The position numbers and the translations under genes are program-made. From a virus, in IMG/VR virus record IMGVR_UViG_3300026488_000011, positions 1-64,000 of that record: a stretch of DNA of 64,000 nt; one strand, written 5' to 3'. Below the pieces are notes generated by a model, which did not search any database, had not been told where the DNA came from, and saw only the letters and a list, made by a program, of their open reading frames with translations. The first letter of the stretch is position 1. Every line of letters begins with the position of its first letter. This document shows, in pieces, positions 58,774 through 64,000 of this stretch.

Positions 58774-61344
58774 ATGATAAACTTAAGAGATTATATCAAA
58801 TCAACGCTCCAGTTAGTAAACAGTATGACTATATACATACAAGATGAAGCATACTTCATAGAAGATACTATTTTTAAACTAACTGGTAATAGGGAACTGG
58901 ATCCTTTAAAATGGAAGTATGTGTTAAACCTGCAGGGAAAACCACATCCTCTTATAGACGTCCCTATCTACACATACATTCCTGATATAGGAAAAGTCGA
59001 TATAATAACAGTAGATAACATAAACAGTTATCCAGTACTGAAACAAGAGTTGTTACGCTTCGACGATACTTTTCATAGGTTAATTTCTAATTATCCTAGG
59101 CAAGCTACACAGATAAGAGGAATTTTAAATCCTATTGATGAAAAAACCGTCATTGAAGCTAAAGATGGAGAAATCCTTTATTATAACAAAAATTTCATCA
59201 GTGAGAATGAGACTGACTTAATATATGAAATACAAACATTTGTTTATAATTTCTTATCCAGATACCATATAAAAGCCTATATGGTAGATGAGTATTATCT
59301 ACCTGCAATGATTTCTTTGTTGTATTCGGTGTTGCCTGGATTTGTATTAGCGAAAAGATTAGGTAATATACTCAGTAATAAAACTGATGCTTTCCATATA
59401 GAGAATTGGTTATATACGTTAAAGGAATTAGATCCGGGTAACTTACTTAATATGTCTACTAAAATCTGGTTATACGGTAACTTGAACGACATCAGAACAA
59501 ATGTAGGACATAACAGGATACTAGGTTATCTAGTGGAAAAAATTCTTGAGGAAAATAACGTAGGGGTAGGTAATTTAACAATCAATAAGACTGCCCCTGT
59601 CTTAAAAGATGATATTGGTGACTTAAAGGATCTACCATATAGCAAAGATCATATTCTAGATATTAAACCTGTTAATAAAGCATACATAAAAGAAGACGAT
59701 GACGAAATAGATGTTTTAAAGACCTTAGAAATTGAGAAAACGTTAGATCTAATACCGGACGACATAAACATCTACAGATTGAAAGATATCTATGAAAAAC
59801 AAATCAATAGTATTAAATTAAACGAAGCTAACACTAAAGTCTTCTTTTTAGACAAAAAAGAAATGGGTAACTTCTACCCAGAGACCATTTTAACTATACT
59901 GGTCTACAACTTTATTTATAAACTAAAAAATAAAGAAATATATGTAGATAGCAAGTATGTGGATCCTATCGCTAAAAAACTTATAGAGATAGATACAAAC
60001 AAAGCTTTCTACATATTTATTAAATATCTGCTGAGTATATCTGGGATAAATGATGAAGAGATATGGTTGACTGAGTACACATTTGATTATGTTTACAAAC
60101 CAATAACCGACACTACTGAATTAACTAAAGATTTAATGTACGGTACGGAATTAAAACCTTTTGCAGATATTATGGTACACACACTTAACGAGTACTCTAA
60201 TACTGTAAACCTACAGGTATTCCACAAATATATCCTAGTGTTATTAAAGACGATGTCGTTTATGTGGTACTTAATATCCAACGTAAACGACCAAATGCTA
60301 TCAGCAGATTTAAAAGTGTTATTTAATAGGATGTTTAAGAAGGGGAGAATTAGAGAACCTAGACCCGTGGAACTGAATTCTTTAATCGAATCATATGGAT
60401 TAAGAACTGAATTTCCTAAGGATCTAGCTTACAATGGATTAAGGAGCATAGTAAAGACATTCTTTAACTTAGATATTAGAGAAATAGATGTGATAGTAGA
60501 TACATTAAAATCATATTTAAAACTATCTAACAAGTTTAAATCTTATACTATCCAATTTGTCTTTGATGCTAATGTGATCGAAAAACAAAATATACAATTT
60601 AACAGTGTAATGCTAGGTAGCGCTAATAAGGGTATAGTTACTGTGCAATACGGACACTTTAGATATTATATCGACTCCAGAATCTGGCATAGATATATTC
60701 AATTACCGCCTGAAACAGTAGCCGTGGCAGTAAACCCTGATTATTATATAATCAAACCTACTGAAAAGCTTAAATTAAGTTCAAAAATGAAGGATATCAT
60801 AGTCCTTGATAGTTATTCTACTATCCATAGAGGTGAACTGTTTGATATGTTAAAACCAGCGATGAATGGGACTATGAGTGACGGTAAAATTACATTAGGT
60901 AATATAAGTATGCTAGATGAGGCGGTTGTGAAAAATCCTAGTATAAGATATAATGTAAAATCTATACAGACTAGTATGGATGAGTTTGTAGAGACAAATG
61001 CTATTTATCCTAATTACCAAACTAAAGGTCTGTCTTCTATAGGTAGAGAAGAATATTTTAGAACAGAAAATGTAGACAGCGTAAATGAAGTATCTACTGA
61101 AAAACGACCTATTAGTAGGTCAACTGCAAATGACATTTCTGTAAATGAAGTAACAACATCTAGAGAACTAAATACATCTAGATATTCTCCTATTACTAGT
61201 AGCAAGACAGAAGAGGATGGATTAAATACTAACGAAATCAAAGATAAAACGAAGGCATCCGCATATACCACTACAGTCATAGCAGAAGAAAATCGGATTG
61301 TTACTGTTCCTACAAATACTACGTACACAGTAGATCCAGAATAA
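58774..61344 (+). CDS. Large virion-type protein, 856 aa
   Basis: Not assigned. ATG behind AAGGA, divergent from the portal-like gene with a 46-base spacer. Residues 1-650 are mixed alpha/beta with many Tyr and Ile (SRYHIKAYMVDEYYLPAMIS, TVQYGHFRYYIDSRIWHRYI). The last 130 are a Ser/Thr/Glu-rich disordered tail ending in VTVPTNTTYTVDPE. Size and place beside the portal suggest a large head or tail component. Monocistronic, ending in a bidirectional terminator. Confidence 0.6.
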   Translation: MINLRDYIKSTLQLVNSMTIYIQDEAYFIEDTIFKLTGNRELDPLKWKYVLNLQGKPHPLIDVPIYTYIPDIGKVDIITVDNINSYPVLKQELLRFDDTFHRLISNYPRQATQIRGILNPIDEKTVIEAKDGEILYYNKNFISENETDLIYEIQTFVYNFLSRYHIKAYMVDEYYLPAMISLLYSVLPGFVLAKRLGNILSNKTDAFHIENWLYTLKELDPGNLLNMSTKIWLYGNLNDIRTNVGHNRILGYLVEKILEENNVGVGNLTINKTAPVLKDDIGDLKDLPYSKDHILDIKPVNKAYIKEDDDEIDVLKTLEIEKTLDLIPDDINIYRLKDIYEKQINSIKLNEANTKVFFLDKKEMGNFYPETILTILVYNFIYKLKNKEIYVDSKYVDPIAKKLIEIDTNKAFYIFIKYLLSISGINDEEIWLTEYTFDYVYKPITDTTELTKDLMYGTELKPFADIMVHTLNEYSNTVNLQVFHKYILVLLKTMSFMWYLISNVNDQMLSADLKVLFNRMFKKGRIREPRPVELNSLIESYGLRTEFPKDLAYNGLRSIVKTFFNLDIREIDVIVDTLKSYLKLSNKFKSYTIQFVFDANVIEKQNIQFNSVMLGSANKGIVTVQYGHFRYYIDSRIWHRYIQLPPETVAVAVNPDYYIIKPTEKLKLSSKMKDIIVLDSYSTIHRGELFDMLKPAMNGTMSDGKITLGNISMLDEAVVKNPSIRYNVKSIQTSMDEFVETNAIYPNYQTKGLSSIGREEYFRTENVDSVNEVSTEKRPISRSTANDISVNEVTTSRELNTSRYSPITSSKTEEDGLNTNEIKDKTKASAYTTTVIAEENRIVTVPTNTTYTVDPE

Positions 61345-61350
61345 TTTACC

Positions 61351-61380
61351 CACACTCTAGGGATCAGTCCCTAGAGTGTG
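61351..61380. terminator. Bidirectional terminator, 13-bp stem
   Basis: CACACTCTAGGGA and its complement with TCAG loop, followed by T residues on the plus strand, between convergent genes. Confidence 0.85.
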
Positions 61381-62039
61381 TTTTTAAGATGCATTGCCGT
61401 TAAATAGTTTTTAAGAGCCTTAGTAGACATTGCGCCTTCCGCATATAAGTCTACCACTTTTTTAGATACTCTACCAAATTTCAGTAAAGCATTTTTCATT
61501 ACTGTATTAGCAGTAATGTCACCTCCTCTATCCCTCATAATTTCTACTAAAGAAGTTTTTACACCTAGACCTATTAACACCTGTAACTCAGGATAAGTCA
61601 TCTTACTGGTAGCATCATCGTCTTTAACTTGTCCAGTGATAGGATTAATTTGCTTACTGGATTCAGCTACTGATATACCTTTTTCTAGTGTTTGTTTAGT
61701 CCTTCTAAATGGTAGTGTAAGCACCATAAATTTTTCAGGAGTGATGTACTGTGGTAGGTCTTTATCTGGACCTATTGTAAGATGTTGAAAGAAATCAAAC
61801 CCCAATTCTTTAGCTAGGGAAATATTTCTTTTTAAATCTATCTTTCCATCAAATCCATCTGTAGGAATAATTACTTGTAGGATTTTTTTACCTGTACGTA
61901 AATCATTCATAAACTGCTCAAATTGTTTGTCATCCATAGAAGAGAATAAGTCTTCATAGAGTTTTACATTAAACTTACTTTGGGTAATTTTATAAATCCA
62001 GTCTTTAATAAATTTTTCTATCTCTTGTCTCTTTTTCAT
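61371..62039 (-). CDS. Hypothetical protein, possible RNA polymerase beta C-terminal relative
   Basis: 222 residues from ATG 62039, which has better spacing to AAAGG than ATG 62045. Residues about 125-175 (LPFRRTKQTLEKGISVAES, then SKMTYPELQVLIGLGVKTSL, then EIMRDRGGD) have the spacing of the beta C-terminal segment GxRxGEMEVWALxAxGAxxxLxEx...SDD that binds beta-prime. The similarity is short and I rate it low. If right, the phage would carry a second beta C-terminal module besides the gene at 11394. Otherwise an unknown small helical protein. Single gene ending in a bidirectional terminator. Confidence 0.5.
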   Translation of the reverse strand: MKKRQEIEKFIKDWIYKITQSKFNVKLYEDLFSSMDDKQFEQFMNDLRTGKKILQVIIPTDGFDGKIDLKRNISLAKELGFDFFQHLTIGPDKDLPQYITPEKFMVLTLPFRRTKQTLEKGISVAESSKQINPITGQVKDDDATSKMTYPELQVLIGLGVKTSLVEIMRDRGGDITANTVMKNALLKFGRVSKKVVDLYAEGAMSTKALKNYLTAMHLKNTL

Positions 62040-62082
62040 ATTCATTACCTTTACTTTTATCTTTCAGGAAAAGAAAAAAAGC

Positions 62083-62129
62083 GAGATGAAGAACAAAGAC
62101 GTAATAGAGGAAGACTAGTTCTTCATCTC
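62083..62129 (-). terminator. Long-loop hairpin terminator
   Basis: 12-bp perfect stem (GAGATGAAGAAC/GTTCTTCATCTC) with a 23-nt loop; contains the stop codon at 62123; minus-strand flank is CTTTTTTTC-like. Confidence 0.65.
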
Positions 62130-62548
62130 TTTGCCGCTTTTCTATCTCTTTTATGTCTATTTCTTCTACGTTTATTTCTTATCTTCAACTTTAATTTTCC
62201 GAATCTTTCTGATAAATCCAGTTCCATGGAAGATGAATTTTTATCCAATATCTCGTATCTAATGGCGGCTTTGGCGTCCTCAACGAATTTGTCGAGGTAC
62301 TCCTCTGGTATATCGGCCATGATTCTTCTCATGGCCGCATTCCAGTCCTTCACAATTAAGGCGGGATCTATATGGTTTGTCCCGCCTTCACTCCAGACGC
62401 TGACCTCGTCTAGAGTGTCGATGATGTCGTCGCCACATACGTGGCTTATTTCTACTAGTTCTATTCTATACTCTTTTTCCCCTCCACTGGGGAATTTTAA
62501 TGTAGTAGAGAATATTACATTATTACCATTATTTAATTCTTTTACCAT
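62123..62548 (-). CDS. Basic-tailed hypothetical protein, 141 aa
   Basis: The frame is open up to 62602, but ATG 62548 has TTGGAGG at proper spacing and the upstream part is a structured leader. Product: beta-rich N-terminal half (VIFSTTLKFPSGGEKEYRIELV), an acidic helical middle and a strongly basic C-terminus (KLKIRNKRRRNRHKRDRKAAKR), suggesting RNA or DNA binding. GC content is higher than neighbours, as for the sigma-like gene at 1981, and the two share an extended promoter. Possibly an early, highly expressed host-takeover protein. Function unknown. Confidence 0.65.
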   Translation of the reverse strand: MVKELNNGNNVIFSTTLKFPSGGEKEYRIELVEISHVCGDDIIDTLDEVSVWSEGGTNHIDPALIVKDWNAAMRRIMADIPEEYLDKFVEDAKAAIRYEILDKNSSSMELDLSERFGKLKLKIRNKRRRNRHKRDRKAAKR

Positions 62549-62645
62549 TTTGACCTCCAAAGTCCCGGACGCCATATTAGGAGACTCTAAAGAGTCGCTC
62601 AATTGTAAGGCGGCTTAAGAGCTTCCGCCTGGCGCTACCCGGAAC
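62549..62645 (-). promoter_or_regulatory. GC-rich three-way-junction leader
   Basis: The leader folds as: P1 62638-62645 with 62562-62569 (8 bp with G-U), extended by 62631-62634 with 62570-62573 (4 bp); P2 62608-62613 with 62625-62630 (6 bp); P3 62583-62587 with 62592-62596 (5 bp). P2 abuts P1 without spacer. The GGAGG ribosome site (62554-62558) lies 3-4 bases after P1. High GC in an AT-rich genome and the fit to the ribosome site suggest a regulatory RNA, riboswitch- or thermometer-like. Class not recognised. Confidence 0.6.
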
Positions 62646-62660
62646 AAAATTTACGTTAAT

Positions 62661-62711
62661 TAGTTTTGCTTTGTCTTATAAGTTATATATAAGTGAAATA
62701 AAATGCATGCT
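62661..62711 (-). promoter_or_regulatory. Extended promoter shared with the sigma-like gene
   Basis: Near-identical to 2471-2520: same 14-base and 19-base blocks around a TATATAAC core. It lies directly before the structured leader of the 62548 gene. Confidence 0.6.
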
Positions 62712-62719
62712 AAAAATAC

Positions 62720-62751
62720 ATACCTTTCTAGGAACGTTCCTAGAAAGGTAT
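62720..62751 (-). terminator. Terminator hairpin, 14-bp stem
   Basis: ATACCTTTCTAGGA and its complement containing the end of the 62740 gene; A-rich left flank gives a U-rich tail. Confidence 0.85.
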
Positions 62752-63453
62752 TATCAGATAGATTTTATCAGGTTGTTTTAAACTAACATATTTTAGATTA
62801 AAGTTAACGGTGGTCTTAGGGAGTATAGTGTATAGAGGTAGTGTGGCATCATTGCCAAATACATTACCTCTGTCTAATTCTATAAAGGCTAGGTTATTTA
62901 CCCTTTTATAAATACTAACACCTCCTATATCTTCTCTCACTCTTCCATCATATCCATTTCTTAAACCGTGTAAGTTTAACATCCTTACCCTATAGTTAAC
63001 AGGTGCGTTGCCTTTAGGTAAATTCACTACTGGAAAGTCTTTGAACACATAACTGAAACCATCATCTATGTTACTAGTATTATAACCTACCCTGTATCCA
63101 GTTAATTCCAGGTAAGCGTTAGGAATAATACTTAAGTCATAACTATCAGGATTAGGCATCATGATATAATCGTTGTATTTTGCATCATGATAGATAGCAA
63201 AAGGTGTGTCTCTAAATACTGATTTACCTTTTACTAAAAAGGTAAACCTATTGTCCATATCTGGGTCATATGGTTTATTATTAGGTTCATTATTACTTAC
63301 CTCTAAAGAATCAATCTCAACTTCAGATATTAATTTATCAGGTAGTGTTATCATTGGTACACTAGAAGTAAAAACTAAATTTACCACAGGGTCGCTGTTT
63401 TTCTTTTCATTACCATCGTACAGTTTGAAGGATCTCCTATCAATATTACTCAT
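62740..63453 (-). CDS. Putative virion protein, 237 aa
   Basis: Not recognised. ATG 63453 behind AAGGAG. Beta-rich, Asn/Asp/Pro/Tyr-rich sequence (VNLVFTSSVPMITLPDKLIS, YDLSIIPNAYLELTGYRVGY, LYTILPKTTVNFNLKYVSL) typical of small structural proteins of the tail or head surface. Ten bases downstream of the 138-residue gene; both probably share one transcript. Confidence 0.6.
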   Translation of the reverse strand: MSNIDRRSFKLYDGNEKKNSDPVVNLVFTSSVPMITLPDKLISEVEIDSLEVSNNEPNNKPYDPDMDNRFTFLVKGKSVFRDTPFAIYHDAKYNDYIMMPNPDSYDLSIIPNAYLELTGYRVGYNTSNIDDGFSYVFKDFPVVNLPKGNAPVNYRVRMLNLHGLRNGYDGRVREDIGGVSIYKRVNNLAFIELDRGNVFGNDATLPLYTILPKTTVNFNLKYVSLKQPDKIYLIIPF

Positions 63454-63463
63454 TCTCTACTCC

Positions 63464-63880
63464 TTAAATAGCGTCATTATTGAACAATAAAGGTATTGTA
63501 TAATCAATCATGCAATCTAGCCATCCTTCTTCATCTGCATAGTATGGAATAGCCATCAATAGAGGCATGATGTCAATATTTTCGTCTTCTGCTTTTAATT
63601 TATATAGATGATTTATCAGTACTCCGCTAATAACCAATTTTTGTACTTGATCTTTCTTATTTTCAATATCAGGTTCTTCTGCTCTAATCATCTCTTCTAT
63701 TTTCTGTGCTTTTTCAGGATTTATCTTATAAGCTGCTTCCATCAGTTTTCTAAAGATATTTATATCGGCATCAGATTTCTCACTAGCGTATAATTTTAAT
63801 CCTGCCATTCTAAGTTTTTGACTAGCTTCTTGTAGCTCTTTCATAGATTGTTCAATCTCGTTTAACTTTTTACCGTCCAT
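63464..63880 (-). CDS. Hypothetical helical protein, 138 aa
   Basis: Not recognised. ATG 63880 behind AAAAGGAG. Helical, acidic protein starting with KKLNEIEQSMKELQEASQKL (coiled coil) and ending with a hydrophobic PLLMAIPYYADEEGWL segment. First gene of a two-gene unit. Confidence 0.65.
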   Translation of the reverse strand: MDGKKLNEIEQSMKELQEASQKLRMAGLKLYASEKSDADINIFRKLMEAAYKINPEKAQKIEEMIRAEEPDIENKKDQVQKLVISGVLINHLYKLKAEDENIDIMPLLMAIPYYADEEGWLDCMIDYTIPLLFNNDAI

Positions 63881-63936
63881 TTCTTCTCCTTTTATAATAT
63901 TATTGTTTCAGTGTATAAAGAGAAAAGAAAAAAGTT

Positions 63937-63957
63937 GACTAGGAATATTTCCTAGTC
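63937..63957 (-). terminator. Terminator hairpin
   Basis: 9-bp perfect stem GACTAGGAA/TTCCTAGTC with TAT loop; contains the stop of the truncated last gene. Confidence 0.75.
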
Positions 63958-64000
63958 GTTAAACCATTTTTCGTATTCCTTTTTAGGCTTTTTAGTTTTC
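63952..64000 (-). CDS. C-terminal end of a gene cut by the window edge
   Basis: Minus-strand frame running in from the right edge: it ends KPKKEYEKWFND then TAG inside a terminator hairpin. Only 15 codons are visible, basic then aromatic-acidic. Its position before a terminator, as for other genes here, suggests a real gene end; product unknown. Confidence 0.5.
   Translation of the reverse strand, partial: KTKKPKKEYEKWFND

Noticed and set aside
62549-62602. In-frame TTG and ATG starts upstream of 62548
   Set aside because: They lie inside the structured leader without ribosome sites; GGAGG is correctly placed only for ATG 62548.
1-64000. tRNA genes, integrase, transposase or homing endonuclease genes
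   Set aside because: No cloverleaf-like spacer sequences and no matching protein motifs were noticed; nearly all sequence is accounted for by other genes. A tRNAscan run would settle the tRNA point.

Overview
The window looks like the interior of a large, AT-rich, lytic tailed-phage genome of the jumbo class. It holds no tRNA or rRNA gene, no host housekeeping operon, integrase or transposase, and coding density is very high. Gene blocks on both strands are separated by short spacers, usually with a near-perfect terminator palindrome. Three genes are phage-type multi-subunit transcription components: the C-terminal part of an RNA polymerase beta subunit, the C-terminal part of beta-prime, and a small protein resembling sigma region 2. 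With a divergent family-B DNA polymerase palm protein and several TATATTAC promoter-like motifs, this recalls phiKZ-like phages and relatives. The exact genus and host cannot be read from the sequence. Ribosome binding sites (AAGGAG type) are strong and regular.

Layout. 1-5.6 kb: small uncharacterised minus-strand genes, the sigma-like gene and a coiled-coil fibre-like protein. 5.8-6.1 kb: a GC-rich structured RNA element, with a second diverged copy at 45.4-45.7 kb. 6.2-13.6 kb: an SF2 helicase, two small 2-TM proteins, then beta-prime and beta C-terminal halves in one overlapping operon. 13.7-20.7 kb: a membrane-anchored coiled-coil protein, a protein with a Gln/Pro/Tyr-rich tail, large virion-like proteins and an SSB-like protein. 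20.7-21.8 kb: an SbcD/gp47-type nuclease subunit. 21.9-40.6 kb: a probable virion module with hub/baseplate-like proteins, several helical head-type proteins and two or three large fibre/structural proteins. 40.7-47.7 kb: nucleotide and DNA metabolism (dNMP kinase, DNA polymerase, MazG-like pyrophosphohydrolase) with small unknown genes. 47.8-61.3 kb: more virion-type proteins, including a very highly expressed-looking 605-residue protein, a Gln/Pro-rich protein, a portal-like protein and an 856-residue structural-type protein. 61.4-64 kb: small minus-strand genes, one behind a GC-rich three-way-junction leader.

How it fits together: the phage appears to carry its own transcription machinery and promoters, parts of a replication/repair set and a large part of its virion genes. 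Most unusual points: (1) the two-copy structured RNA whose stems are kept by compensatory changes; (2) a start-less but intact 132-codon ORF joined to the end of the DNA polymerase by an A AAA AAG slippery heptamer, suggesting a -1 frameshift fusion; (3) a 5' leader built of successive perfect hairpins before the 605-residue protein; (4) a structured leader before the gene at 62.1 kb, which also shares a long promoter with the sigma-like gene. All functional calls come from motifs recognised by eye, without database searches.
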